A stretch of 64,000 nucleotides of DNA from Spirochaetaceae bacterium (GCA_002730875.1 PCBI01000010.1:124001-188000), one strand, 5' to 3'; numbered from the stretch's first letter, positions 1-9,993 are shown. Notes: generated by a model from the sequence alone, not told the origin. Numbers and translations are program-made.

Positions 1-775
<775 letters not shown>

Positions 776-1804
776 TCATCCAGACATGGCCCCGCTGGCC
801 GTGGGTTCGGTATCCATCTCATTCTCAGAAACCAGGGCCAGCCTGTGAGCTTTGTAGAATAGACAGGGAAGACTGCCGTTCCCTTTGCCTGAATGCATAT
901 CCAGGATTTCAAATCCTGCATCGGCGAGATCCTGATCCAGGTTCTCGCTTTCGAAACCCAGCCAGAAATCCGCGAAATTACTTCGCATAACTTCTTCATT
1001 GTGATGAACCAGGTCGGCCAGGATCAGATGTCCGCCTGGCTTGAGGACTCTTGCCGCCTCTTTCAGGGCCGTTATCGGCTCCGGCACATGATGCAGCACC
1101 ATGGAAAGTACCGCTACATCCGCCTCTTCATTGGCCAGCGGAAGGTGCTCCATGCTTCCCAGGCGAAAATCCAGATTGCTTTCTTTTACATCGGATAGCG
1201 ACTTGCGCGCCTCATCCAACATCGCCTGGCTTTGATCTACGAGTATAATGTCTCTGCCCGGGGCCGCCATTGCCAGAGACAGCTCTCCGGTACCGCAACC
1301 CAGATCCACTATTGTAGACGGCCCATCGGGCAGCATGGAAACCACCTCTCCTCTATAGTAAGGGGCATCTACGTAATCCCTCTGCATTTCATCCTGCAGG
1401 GCGCCGTAGCGAAAGAAGTGATCCAGAGTCTGGCTCTTTCGCGCATCCAACACGTTGGCAAGGCGATCGAAGTCCCTGAGCGATTCCTCGGGCAGCCATA
1501 GGCCTGGTCGACCGGAGCCTTCTTCCTTTTCTTCAAAGTAGCCCAGCATGATTTCCAGAGAGGCCAGCAAATCGGACTGACGAATCTCCGGACTGATTCC
1601 GTAGTAGATCCTGGAACCCTCGCGACGACCGGCCAGGAGGCCCGCATCGGCCAGGATCTTCAAGTGTCGAGAGACGCGACTCTGCCCCATTTGCAGAACT
1701 TCCAGGATTTCATTTACATGAAGAGGCCCCTTTAGAAGCAAACGGACGATTCGCAGTCTGGATTCGTCAGCCAGCGATTTAAGGATTTGAACGCCCTCGG
1801 ACAT
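776..1804 (-). CDS. ArsR-type winged-helix regulator fused to SAM methyltransferase
   Basis: The protein has 342 residues. The N-terminal ~100 are an ArsR/SmtB winged helix (LADESRLRIVRLLLKGPLHV, then SRVSRHLKILADAGLL). Residues ~145-300 are a class I methyltransferase with motif I VDLGCGTGELSLAM and an acidic post-I strand VDQSQAMLDEA. Such fusions are known beside methyl-cycle genes, where the methyltransferase fold can act as a SAM/SAH sensor. Here the gene lies directly upstream of ahcY on the same strand, which fits a methyl-cycle regulator. The ArsR metal-binding cysteines are not seen. A perfect palindrome 12 bases upstream of the start suggests self-control. It could instead be an active methyltransferase of unknown substrate. 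Confidence 0.88.
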   Translation of the reverse strand: MSEGVQILKSLADESRLRIVRLLLKGPLHVNEILEVLQMGQSRVSRHLKILADAGLLAGRREGSRIYYGISPEIRQSDLLASLEIMLGYFEEKEEGSGRPGLWLPEESLRDFDRLANVLDARKSQTLDHFFRYGALQDEMQRDYVDAPYYRGEVVSMLPDGPSTIVDLGCGTGELSLAMAAPGRDIILVDQSQAMLDEARKSLSDVKESNLDFRLGSMEHLPLANEEADVAVLSMVLHHVPEPITALKEAARVLKPGGHLILADLVHHNEEVMRSNFADFWLGFESENLDQDLADAGFEILDMHSGKGNGSLPCLFYKAHRLALVSENEMDTEPTASGAMSG

Positions 1805-1816
1805 TACATGACCATT

Positions 1817-1836
1817 ATATCAAGATATCTTGATAT
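1817..1836. promoter_or_regulatory. Perfect 20-bp palindromic operator
   Basis: ATATCAAGATATCTTGATAT reads identically on both strands and ends 12 bases before the start codon of the ArsR-methyltransferase gene. The position and symmetry fit a dimeric winged-helix operator used for autoregulation of the regulator-ahcY unit. From memory it resembles SahR-type operators (ATCAAG...CTTGAT), which control the SAM cycle in some proteobacteria; that likeness was not checked. No second copy was found upstream of metF. Confidence 0.75.
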
Positions 1837-1984
1837 GTCAACAAAAAAGAGCACATAGGCGCGCATGGTTCGGGACGTTATCTCGTGGGAGTCCATGCCA
1901 GGTGCCGGGTACTATGCACTCGGAATTCGGCGCTCGGCGCTGGAATCCTGGATGCTGTTTTCGGGTCTTACCGAATCGCGGAGC

Positions 1985-2623
1985 CTAATCGTTTTTCGGC
2001 GCTGAATGGCCCGTTGGATCGATACGCAAGATGTAATGCACACATCGAAGAGCCTGGGTGAGGCTCTCCTCTTCCCTTCCCCGATCCCTTACCGACAATT
2101 CAATCAGATAGGCTGTCAAAGTATGATTGATACAGATTTTTAGTTCTTCCTGTTTATTTTCGGGATCCCAGCGCCTGAATACACGCTCGATAGCCCCAGT
2201 CATTTCGGGAGCGTAGGTCTCGGCATACTCGTCTCGCAGATTATCCGGCGCCGAATAAATCAGATTTCCCAGCAGGTGCAGCGCCCCGCGACGATCCCGA
2301 TGGAAATCCATAAAAGCATGAAATACCTGGATTACGTCCTCGGCCAGGTTGTCGCCCGACCCGGTCCGCGATAAGATGAAGTCCATCATCTCTTTGTGCG
2401 AAGAGTGGAGCGCGTTTCTGAACAGATTCTCCTTGCTATCGAAATGATGATATATGCTGGGTTGCTTCAATCCACAAAGATTGCTGATCTGCCTGATGGA
2501 TGTACCAAAGTACCCGTTCTGAGAAAAGGCCTTCCGGGCTGCATCCAGGATTCGCTCCCTGGCGGACAATTCCGCATCAACACTCGCTTCGCTTACCGAC
2601 TCTGTTTCTATATCTGCTTTCAT
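1985..2623 (-). CDS. TetR/AcrR family transcriptional regulator
   Basis: The N-terminal DNA-binding domain is typical: ARERILDAARKAFSQNGYFG, then TSIRQISNLCGLKQPSIYHHF and DSKENLF. The rest is an all-helical ligand domain with no recognised specificity. I chose the ATG at 2621-2623 (MKADIETES, 212 residues); a longer frame starts at 2668 (227 residues), and neither has a strong ribosome site. A short inverted repeat, CGGAAATTCCG (2672-2682), lies just upstream and could be its operator. The closest neighbours are on the same strand but belong to other functions, so the target is unknown. Confidence 0.85.
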   Translation of the reverse strand: MKADIETESVSEASVDAELSARERILDAARKAFSQNGYFGTSIRQISNLCGLKQPSIYHHFDSKENLFRNALHSSHKEMMDFILSRTGSGDNLAEDVIQVFHAFMDFHRDRRGALHLLGNLIYSAPDNLRDEYAETYAPEMTGAIERVFRRWDPENKQEELKICINHTLTAYLIELSVRDRGREEESLTQALRCVHYILRIDPTGHSAPKND

Positions 2624-2841
2624 AGGTCTCTTCTGGATCGTAGCACCACGCACAGCCCTGGCAACCATTTTCGGAAATTCCGGCCATTGCTGAGCAGATA
2701 AATAAACAGAAACCGCGCCACAGATGTGAAATCGTCCCGGCGCAGCAAAAAGAAGGCCAATCTGGCGCGATACTGTTGAATCGTCGACCAGAGGCCGGAA
2801 TCGATTTTCTGTGTTAGAATGAATGCGGCATTGGGGTCCGA

Positions 2842-4599
2842 TTAAAGGCGGACAGCCATTAACGTCGTATCATCCGAAGGCTCTACGCCATCGCGAAATG
2901 CAGCCACCTCTTCCATGATTCGACGAGCCACATCCTGCGGCTCCTCTTTGCCCAATTCGGGAACCAGGGCAAACAGCCGCTCTTCCCCGTAGAGTTCAAA
3001 GTTCTTGTTATGAGACTCGGTAATCCCATCGGTATAGAGGATCAGTAAGTCGCCGGGCTCATAGTGAACGATGGTTTCTTTGTAGTTGGCATTTGGGAAT
3101 GCCCCCAGCGGAGGCCCACCTGCAGATAGACTTTCAATGTCCCCGCTGGATTTACGATAGAGTATTTGATGATTATGGCCCGCCGAAGCGATGCGGAATC
3201 GAGAGAGGTCCCTCTCTACCTGAATAAGCATGGCCGTAACAAACAGCCCCATTCGAGATCCACGAAAGATCTCCTCGTTCACCTTCTCCAGGGTTCGCAC
3301 TGGATGAAGAAAGATCGGTATGTTCGATGCCAGCAGAGTCTTGGAATACTCCATAAAAAGGGCGGCCGGGACGCCTTTCCCCGAGACATCCGCCATTACC
3401 AGCGACAGGATACTCTCTGAATGATAATGGAAATCGTAAAAATCTCCTCCAACGTCGCGGCAGGCTTCATACCGGGCAGCCATACGAATTCCGGCTATTT
3501 CGCCCGGAATCTCGGGCAATGAGTTCATCTGAATCTGGGCTGCCGTTTCCAGATCTTTTCGGTACTGGCGGATTTCGGACTCGCGTCTTCGCGCAATGAT
3601 CCGCAAATAGGCGCTGGCCAGTTGCGAACCTACAGTAGAGAGAACTTTGAGCTCGAACTGATCGAAAGGCATGCCGTTCTTTTTGTCTGCAGCGTTAAGC
3701 AATCCGATCACCCGATCGTCCTGCATGATAGGCACCGAAATGAAAGAGCCGGTTTTGTATCTTTCTGCATTCTCTGGAGTAAAACCCAGATCCTTTTGCA
3801 CGTCGCGGACAAGCAATGGCTTTCCGGATCGAAGCACAATGCCGGCCACTCCCTGGTCCGGACCTATGCGAATGTCCTCGTCCTGCACATCGAAACCACG
3901 GGTCCGGGTGATGCGATACCCCCCTTCCTCCGACTGGTCTTCCATAATGAGAGAAAGCCTTTCCAGTTCGAGAACTCGCTCGATGGCGCCCAGGATGGAA
4001 TTCAGCAGCTCGTCAATGGTGTCATGTTGTTGAATAGTGCGGGAGATTTCGTAGATACAATTAAGCTCTTCCACGCGACCCTGCAGGTCCTGATAGAGCT
4101 TTCGATTGTGGATGGCGATTCCTGCCATTCCGGAGAGAAACGTCAGGAGGCGAACGTCTTTGCTATCAAAGTCCCTTCCGTCCAGAGTGTTTACACTTTC
4201 CAGAACCCCGATCAATCGATCCCGGGCCAGCATGGGCACAGCAATCAGGTTCCGTGTAACAAAGCCCGTAGCCTCGTCCACGGACTTCAAAACCCTGGAG
4301 TCGTTCTGGGCATCGGCAACGATGAGCGCCTTTCGACTTTCGGCGCATTGGCCGGCTATGCCCTGCCCTTTGGGGATGCGGCGGGCAGCCAGAAGCTGGC
4401 TGCGATCGCCACGGGCAATGTCGAAGATCAAATCCCCGGAATCCTCGTCATAAAGAAGCAGGGATGCGCCTTCTGTATGGAGCAACTCTCGGGCCGAATC
4501 CATAATTACAGTCAGCAGACTGTGTAGATCCTGCTCGGAGTTAATCCTGGTTGTAATATCGCTGATTTTGGCCAGCGTCAGCACATTGTCCCTGCTCAT
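2842..4599 (-). CDS. Tandem GAF-domain PP2C (SpoIIE/RsbU-type) phosphatase
   Basis: The protein has 585 residues. Two GAF domains (about 10-165 and 185-335; TEGASLLLYDEDSGDLIF and the second after NCIYEISRTIQQ) precede a linker helix and a SpoIIE-type PP2C phosphatase domain (about 355-585). That domain has the metal-binding motifs DVGGDFYDF and ADVSGKGVPAALFM and ends with GITESHN and DDTTLMAV. The family dephosphorylates anti-anti-sigma or similar partners in response to small molecules bound by GAF. The start lies 16 bases after the metF stop, so the two are probably co-transcribed, although the functional link is unclear. There is no membrane segment, so it is predicted to be cytoplasmic. 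Confidence 0.92.
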   Translation of the reverse strand: MSRDNVLTLAKISDITTRINSEQDLHSLLTVIMDSARELLHTEGASLLLYDEDSGDLIFDIARGDRSQLLAARRIPKGQGIAGQCAESRKALIVADAQNDSRVLKSVDEATGFVTRNLIAVPMLARDRLIGVLESVNTLDGRDFDSKDVRLLTFLSGMAGIAIHNRKLYQDLQGRVEELNCIYEISRTIQQHDTIDELLNSILGAIERVLELERLSLIMEDQSEEGGYRITRTRGFDVQDEDIRIGPDQGVAGIVLRSGKPLLVRDVQKDLGFTPENAERYKTGSFISVPIMQDDRVIGLLNAADKKNGMPFDQFELKVLSTVGSQLASAYLRIIARRRESEIRQYRKDLETAAQIQMNSLPEIPGEIAGIRMAARYEACRDVGGDFYDFHYHSESILSLVMADVSGKGVPAALFMEYSKTLLASNIPIFLHPVRTLEKVNEEIFRGSRMGLFVTAMLIQVERDLSRFRIASAGHNHQILYRKSSGDIESLSAGGPPLGAFPNANYKETIVHYEPGDLLILYTDGITESHNKNFELYGEERLFALVPELGKEEPQDVARRIMEEVAAFRDGVEPSDDTTLMAVRL

Positions 4600-4615
4600 A
4601 CCCCTCGCCTGGGCC

Positions 4616-5491
4616 TTAGTTTATCGCCTTCAGAATCGTGGACGTGGCCTGACTCTGATTCAGCGTATAGAAGTGGATCCCGGGAGCTCCTCCCTTCAAC
4701 AGATCTCGACACTGTCGAATGGAATAACCCAGGCTCACTTCCAGCAGTCGGCCTCGATCCTCTCCGCATGCCTTAATATCTTCGGTCAATTCGTTGGGGA
4801 TCTCACACCCGGCCATTTCCGTAAATTTTTCAATTTGCGTAAATGACGTTATGGGCATAATCCCTGGAACGATGGGAACTGTAATCCCAATCTCTCGGCA
4901 TTGCTTTACATACCTAAAATAGTGATCGTTTCTAAAAAAAAGCTGTGTCACTATAAATTCGGCACCAGCGTCCACTTTCTTCTTTAGATTTTGCAAATCC
5001 TGCTCGGCCGAGGGAGCTTCCATGTGGGTTTCCGGATAGCCGCCTCCGCCCAGAGAGAAATCCATTCCCGTAGAGCGGATGAACTCAATAAGCTGGCTTC
5101 CGTAGGCAAAGCCATCCTCGGGCGGGGTGAAGTTCTTCTCCCCTTTTGGAGGATCCCCGCGGAGGGCCATAATGTTTCGGATCCCGTCCGAATATAGATC
5201 TTTCAGATTGGACAGAATCTCTGCTCGACCATGTCCTACACATGTATAGTGCGCCATGGCGGTAATCCCATGTTTATCCTGTATATCCTTTACCCATTGT
5301 CGGGTTTTCTCCCTGGTGGAGCCACCCGCTCCATAGGTAACGGAAACAAAATCCGGATCAAGAGACTTCAGGCGCTGGATTGTATTCATCAGCGTCTGCT
5401 CCCCCTCCGGTTTTTTCGGAGGGAAGAATTCAAACGAGAAAACAGGTCTCTTTCCGGCTTCTTCTTTGAGAATTTCTGCAATTTTCTTCAT
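4616..5491 (-). CDS. metF: Methylenetetrahydrofolate reductase
   Basis: The 291-residue length is normal for bacterial MetF. It reduces 5,10-methylene-THF to 5-methyl-THF with FAD and supplies the methyl group for methionine synthesis. Characteristic segments are FSFEFFPPKKPEGE near the N-terminus, DFVSVTYGAGGSTRE, MAHYTCVGHGRAEI, NIMALRGDPPKGE and FIVTQLFFRND. It is in the same strand block as ahcY and the ArsR-methyltransferase gene, consistent with a methyl-cycle neighbourhood, but the TetR and phosphatase genes lie between them. Only 65 bases separate it from the divergent membrane-protein gene. I saw no SAM, SAH or cobalamin riboswitch in that gap. Confidence 0.95.
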   Translation of the reverse strand: MKKIAEILKEEAGKRPVFSFEFFPPKKPEGEQTLMNTIQRLKSLDPDFVSVTYGAGGSTREKTRQWVKDIQDKHGITAMAHYTCVGHGRAEILSNLKDLYSDGIRNIMALRGDPPKGEKNFTPPEDGFAYGSQLIEFIRSTGMDFSLGGGGYPETHMEAPSAEQDLQNLKKKVDAGAEFIVTQLFFRNDHYFRYVKQCREIGITVPIVPGIMPITSFTQIEKFTEMAGCEIPNELTEDIKACGEDRGRLLEVSLGYSIRQCRDLLKGGAPGIHFYTLNQSQATSTILKAIN

Positions 5492-5556
5492 TGAACTACC
5501 GATATTGCATTCAGGCCGGGTAATTCAAGGAAAAGAAAGCCCGAAACCAGGATCAA

Positions 5557-6603
5557 ATGGGACTTCGCAGTCGTGGCACAGCTTTTCTGGCTCATCCAGT
5601 ATACAATTTATTCTCCGCCGCTTTAACTATCGCAGGAATTCTTCTATTAATAGGTACAGCGGTTGCGGATCTAAAGTTAAGCACAGCACAGCTGCTCAAG
5701 CGCGCGGACCTTGCGCTTCTGGGTTTCTTTTTTCTGGAAACCATGCTTCGAATTGTCTTTGAACGAGGCAAATATGTCCGACAGTCACTAATTCTGGACT
5801 CCTGGGCTCTGCTGCCGCTTCCCATTATCCTCTCCCTGATCGCAACCAACGCCGGCGAAAACCCGCCCGGGCTGCTGCTACTGGAGGGCGGTCGTTTCTT
5901 GCGACTGGTGCCGGCCTTGAAATATTTTAGACAACAGAGACAGGCCGGATTGCGGCCGGACAGCTCCAGCACCCTCGACGGAGTATCTTTGAGAAGTTCG
6001 CTGGTGACATTTCTGTTTCTATTCCTGGGCGGCCTGGCCACCAGCCACCTGCATTCCCGAATGATAGAAAGCGAAACCACAGCGAGGACAGAAACGGTCC
6101 GAAAGTACGCCGAGTCGCAAGGTATCCAACGACTGCCATTTCTTATCCCGGAATGGATTATTGGCGTAGAAAAAGAAGGAAGCGACGGGGCTTTCGAAAT
6201 ATACAACGTTCCCAAAGAGAAGTTTGACAACCGGGAAGAGGCAACTTACAGACAGGGAAGAGATTTCATCTATCTTCCTGGACCAAATCCAGGCGAATCC
6301 ATATATCTAAACCTTAAAGACCTGCACCGCAGACAGAAACTGCTGGAACTAATGATTCTTATTACCGGATTCGTTATGATCTCTGCGCTCCTTCTGGTAA
6401 ATAACCGTTACCTGGCGCACAACATTCTGGGACCGGTGGAGCATGCCCGAAGGGTGGCCCAGCTCAGGATGGCAGGGGAGGAGATCCTGGACGAAGAGGT
6501 GGATCTGCCGTCAAATGAGATCGGCCAGTATATAGAAACGGTGAACGAGCTCTATGAAGAACTCCGCGCGCCGGCCGAGGATCAAAAAGACCGATCGTCC
6601 TGA
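5557..6603 (+). CDS. Voltage-sensor-like membrane domain fused to TM-HAMP
   Basis: The protein has 348 residues. Residues 18-128 look like an ion-channel voltage-sensor domain: S1 (18-37); S2 with FFLETMLRIVFERGKYVR, including Glu61; S3 with Asp81 in LILDSWALLPLP; and an S4-like helix with R113, R116, K122, R125 and R128 at every third position (Pro119 fills the gap). No pore loop follows. Instead there is a transmembrane helix (148-164), an outside domain of ~95 residues, a second helix (262-282) and a HAMP domain (283-336) with the typical NILGPVEHARRV...EIGQYIETVNELYEEL. There is no output domain. The architecture suggests a voltage-coupled signalling protein that acts through a partner. 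The domain calls are from pattern, not from a search. Confidence 0.7.
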   Translation: MGLRSRGTAFLAHPVYNLFSAALTIAGILLLIGTAVADLKLSTAQLLKRADLALLGFFFLETMLRIVFERGKYVRQSLILDSWALLPLPIILSLIATNAGENPPGLLLLEGGRFLRLVPALKYFRQQRQAGLRPDSSSTLDGVSLRSSLVTFLFLFLGGLATSHLHSRMIESETTARTETVRKYAESQGIQRLPFLIPEWIIGVEKEGSDGAFEIYNVPKEKFDNREEATYRQGRDFIYLPGPNPGESIYLNLKDLHRRQKLLELMILITGFVMISALLLVNNRYLAHNILGPVEHARRVAQLRMAGEEILDEEVDLPSNEIGQYIETVNELYEELRAPAEDQKDRSS

Positions 6604-6653
6604 CGGGAAATCGCCCCCTCATTCCGGCAACGGTTGGCGCGCTCAAAATTCCG

Positions 6654-9185
6654 TTAGCGAATCGTCAAAAGGGCCGGCACTACGCCTTCGCCTTTTTCAT
6701 GATGGCCCAGGGACTTGGCCACAATAGATAGCGGCGCATCCTTTTCTTTGGCCTTTTCGCAACAACCTGGCTGAAAGGAGCTCACAAGAAAGTCTCCCGG
6801 AGCAATTCGGCCTCCTTCAGCGGATACTCGAAGCCGTACCAGGCCAAAGAATGCTACCAGTTCCATCCCTTCGGGCTTTTGCAGGCCGCTACGATTGTGG
6901 TGCTCGGGCAAATAGTCCACCGGCGGATTCAGAACCAAAGCTGCCTTATCCACAATGACGCCCACAATCTTCTGACTTCCGCGCTGGGAGCATCGCGCCA
7001 GGACTCCCTCCTCTTCGGTGGCCACCAGGAGATCTCCGGAAGCCAGGACTTCATTCTGTCGAATCGAGAAGAATGCGGCTACCGGAGCCTGCAATTCGCC
7101 TCCGCTCTTGCCGGCAAAGATGGTGCCGGAAAAACGGCTCAGGCCGCGAACCCAGAGCCCCAGGTCCGACACAGGCAATCCTCGGTCATCATGCCCGCCG
7201 GCTATCAAGGAGTAGAAACTCTCGGAAATGAAGCGCCCGCCGGGACCGGATCCGCCGGCGCCCCGGACCCCTTCCCCGGAACGAGAAAGACCCATCAGCC
7301 CCGTCTTGTCACCGTAACCAATAATGCCGTCGCCTTCAGAACGACCGGTGAGTCCGGCGCCTTCGGACTTGTTTACGCCCTGGATGGGAGCATGACCCAC
7401 CGGAGGAGGAGAAATACTGCCATAACTCTCGCCCATTTCGGACTCTATGCGAATTGTACCGGTATGACTGGAATAGTCGTGCTCCAGGGGCGCGTAATCA
7501 TGGCTATGGGGCAGCGGCTTGCGAGCATCGCTCAATCGCGGATCGGAGGACTGCACAACGTGACCGGAAAGCACGGCGCCTTCCGGAGCAAGCTTCACAA
7601 TACCGGCATCTTCCGCAGTGGCCGACTTTAGCCGGGAGTCGCTTCCCTGCACGGCCACGCCCTTACGGCTTTCGCCGTCGGAAGCCAATTCCACAATCCC
7701 TGGCGCCTCCTCTGTAGAAAGGCGCAGGCGTGGATCGCTTCCCTGGACCGCGGTCTCAGGCTCCGCTTCTCCGGCCCGGGCAAATCGCATAATACCCCGT
7801 GTTTCGGTGGTCGCATCGCGCAACCTCGGATCATTACCTTGCACGGCCTCCGAAGGCTTACTACTACCCGAGGGGGCCAGACGGACTATGCCCGATTCCT
7901 TCTCGGTAGCATACTTCAATCGAGAGTCGCTTCCCTGAACAACTACTCCGGCACGATCCTCGCCATCGTCCGCCAACTCCACCAGGCCAGCCCGTTCCGT
8001 ATTGGCGAACTTCAGCCGGTCGTCGTTGGCCTGCACTGCGTGCAAAGCCCTCTCCTCGCCGTTTCGGGCCAGGCGGACTATGCCGGCCAGGTCCTCGCTG
8101 GCCGGTCGAAGCCTTCGATCGCTCCCCTGGACAACAACCCCTTCCCGGTCTTCTCCGTCAGATGCAAGCTCCACAATGCCTTTGAAGTCTGCAGTGGCAT
8201 CCCGCAATCGGCGGTCGCTTCCCTGAACAACTACTCCGTCCCGCGCCTCGCCGTCCAGGGCCAGGCGGACTATGCCGGACCGCAACACGGAAGCATGAGG
8301 AATAGGCTCTGCCGGAAGGGTCCGGTCTTGCTTTTCTACCGGGTCCGCCGAGGCAAAGAGCTCCAGTTCAATTATTTGAGATAGATACTTCCCTTCTCTG
8401 GTTCGAGGGCTTTCAAAAATCGTTATCTGTATATAGCGTATATTCAGGGGCAGAAAGCGCCATCGGTACCACTGTCCTGGCTCGGCCAAAAATCCACTTT
8501 CTTCCATTAAATGGTGCCAGGAAATATTGTCCTCGCTGTAGGAAATGTGAAATCCTTCCGGAAACAAGGGGTCTTCCCCGGCCCGGGAGAGTAGCCTTAT
8601 TTCACTGACTCGATTTACGGATCCCAGATCCAGGCGGATGAATTCCTCCTCCTGGCGACTTCGAAGAGGGCTGGACCACCCGTAGTCATTTCTCTGGTCC
8701 ACCAGGTTCTCTTTGACCCAGAGGCGATCCAGTTCGCCGGAGACCTGAATATCGACGATGCCAGATACCATCACCTTGAATCCGCCAAAGGCAGACACGT
8801 AACCGTCTTCCTGCTTGTTATCCCTTATAAATAGAAACTTAATATATCGTGCAGTTATTAAAGGAAAGTTCCAGGTCATTACCTGCTTTCCTTCGTGCCT
8901 GAAGTCAGATTCTCGGAGAATCGGCTCCCAGATCTGCCCGTCGTGCGAGATTTCAAAACGGAAGTTGTCGGGAAACGCCCCCGGATGCTCCGGATGCTTT
9001 TCCAGTACAATCTGATTAAAGCAAATCTCTTCGGCGAACGTGCCCAGGCAGGCTACCAGACCAGGAACCTCGGATGGTTCGCTCAGCCATGATCTTACTT
9101 TGCCGTCTTCAATCTCCCCTGCTCCGGGACCGGTAAAATCCTGGAATGCATAAATCTGCGGGTGGGAAATGCGAATTGGTTTCAT
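6654..9185 (-). CDS. Discoidin-domain protein with eight tail-fibre-type repeats
   Basis: The protein has 843 residues and no signal peptide. Residues ~1-140 and ~150-280 are two F5/8 type C (discoidin)-like domains (FRFEISHDGQIWEPI, ARYIKFLFIRDN; then FHISYSEDNISWHHL, IRYIQITIFES). Residues 304-559 are eight 32-residue repeats of the form GIVxLA-x-GE-x(6)-VQGSDxRLxxAT, typical of phage tail-fibre and collar proteins, ending SDPRLSDARKPLPHSHDY. A glycine-rich section and a C-terminal domain (about 700-843) follow. The gene overlaps the upstream Rep-like gene by 4 bases (ATGA), so they are translationally coupled. A structural or surface-binding role is likely; why it travels with a replicon module is unknown. 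Confidence 0.75.
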   Translation of the reverse strand: MKPIRISHPQIYAFQDFTGPGAGEIEDGKVRSWLSEPSEVPGLVACLGTFAEEICFNQIVLEKHPEHPGAFPDNFRFEISHDGQIWEPILRESDFRHEGKQVMTWNFPLITARYIKFLFIRDNKQEDGYVSAFGGFKVMVSGIVDIQVSGELDRLWVKENLVDQRNDYGWSSPLRSRQEEEFIRLDLGSVNRVSEIRLLSRAGEDPLFPEGFHISYSEDNISWHHLMEESGFLAEPGQWYRWRFLPLNIRYIQITIFESPRTREGKYLSQIIELELFASADPVEKQDRTLPAEPIPHASVLRSGIVRLALDGEARDGVVVQGSDRRLRDATADFKGIVELASDGEDREGVVVQGSDRRLRPASEDLAGIVRLARNGEERALHAVQANDDRLKFANTERAGLVELADDGEDRAGVVVQGSDSRLKYATEKESGIVRLAPSGSSKPSEAVQGNDPRLRDATTETRGIMRFARAGEAEPETAVQGSDPRLRLSTEEAPGIVELASDGESRKGVAVQGSDSRLKSATAEDAGIVKLAPEGAVLSGHVVQSSDPRLSDARKPLPHSHDYAPLEHDYSSHTGTIRIESEMGESYGSISPPPVGHAPIQGVNKSEGAGLTGRSEGDGIIGYGDKTGLMGLSRSGEGVRGAGGSGPGGRFISESFYSLIAGGHDDRGLPVSDLGLWVRGLSRFSGTIFAGKSGGELQAPVAAFFSIRQNEVLASGDLLVATEEEGVLARCSQRGSQKIVGVIVDKAALVLNPPVDYLPEHHNRSGLQKPEGMELVAFFGLVRLRVSAEGGRIAPGDFLVSSFQPGCCEKAKEKDAPLSIVAKSLGHHEKGEGVVPALLTIR
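7509..8276 (-). repeat. Eight in-frame 96-bp coding repeats
   Basis: Eight consecutive 32-codon units encode the GIV(R/E)LA...VQGSDxRL repeats. The DNA of units 1, 2, 4 and 7 is especially alike, including stretches encoding VVVQGSD, which makes unit gain or loss by recombination likely. Confidence 0.85.
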
Positions 9186-9985
9186 ATTAATTGATTCCAG
9201 TGTCTGTGGCGTTCAGTAGAAAATCCAGACCCCTGCTCTGGCTCAAACAGAATTTGATTCGAGATCTGCAGCAAAATGGTCTTTAAATACTCGGGAACAC
9301 TATCCCCCAGTCGAATCCAGCCTTCCTGTTCGCCAAGGTAAGATGCCTCCAATAGCCGGAGGCTACTCTCTGACATCCGACCCCTTAACTTACTCAGGAT
9401 CTGATCCCAGGCCATTGGCCCATTGCCTTGCTCGCGGGACAGGATTTTTTGCACGTTCTCATTTGTGGGCGGAATCCCTGCCATCAGGCATTCATTGCGG
9501 GCACGCTCCCAGCTTGCATCGCTTTGCCTTGGTACTGCATCTGTTTGATTTTGGATGGATATATGTATCTGGTTGTACGGGCCTTCTGCAAGCGGAGCCC
9601 TGGGTGGTGCCGACGTGGCGGGCTGGGGTGCCTGCTGATCTCCGGCAGGGGTGTGCTGGTGCGTGCCCCCGGGGGATACCGTAGCGCTCTCCTGGGGTGT
9701 GAAAATAAAGTGGTAGGTGGAGTTTGTTCGCCCCGACCCTTTCTTTACCAGGATTAATCCGGCTTCCTGCAGCTCTTCCCTGGCCTTGCGGAGGGAGGAT
9801 TTCTGCTTAAAACCAGTCAGTTCCAGGAGTCGGTTGGAGCCAGGGTACACCGGGCTAAAGTGCCTGTCTGTGAAGCTAAGTAGCACAGGGTATAGCGCCC
9901 GGGCAGCGCTGGAAAGCCTGGCCCAGGTCCCGGAGCGTATAACGTCTGTTATAAACTTAAAATATTGCAGCTCGCCTGCTGACAT
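9182..9985 (-). CDS. Winged-helix replication-initiator-like protein
   Basis: The protein has 267 residues. The N-terminal ~95 look like the HTH domain of plasmid and phage replication proteins (SAARALYPVLLSFTDR, YPGSNRLLELTGFKQKSSL, RKAREELQEAGLILVKKG). A Pro/Ala/Thr-rich linker (~105-140) joins it to a helical C-terminal domain. It is the third gene of a parA-parB-rep arrangement, where the third gene is expected to be the initiator. Its ribosome site GAGGTGG (9990-9996) is partly buried in a hairpin, and a counter-transcribed RNA lies in its leader; both are hallmarks of controlled initiators. No similarity to RepC was recognised. Initiator function is inferred from context. Confidence 0.65.
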   Translation of the reverse strand: MSAGELQYFKFITDVIRSGTWARLSSAARALYPVLLSFTDRHFSPVYPGSNRLLELTGFKQKSSLRKAREELQEAGLILVKKGSGRTNSTYHFIFTPQESATVSPGGTHQHTPAGDQQAPQPATSAPPRAPLAEGPYNQIHISIQNQTDAVPRQSDASWERARNECLMAGIPPTNENVQKILSREQGNGPMAWDQILSKLRGRMSESSLRLLEASYLGEQEGWIRLGDSVPEYLKTILLQISNQILFEPEQGSGFSTERHRHWNQLI

Positions 9986-9993
9986 CTCGCCAC

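Noticed and set aside
5492..5556. Riboswitch before metF
   Set aside because: The gap to the divergent gene is only 65 bases and shows no SAM, SAH or cobalamin consensus element.
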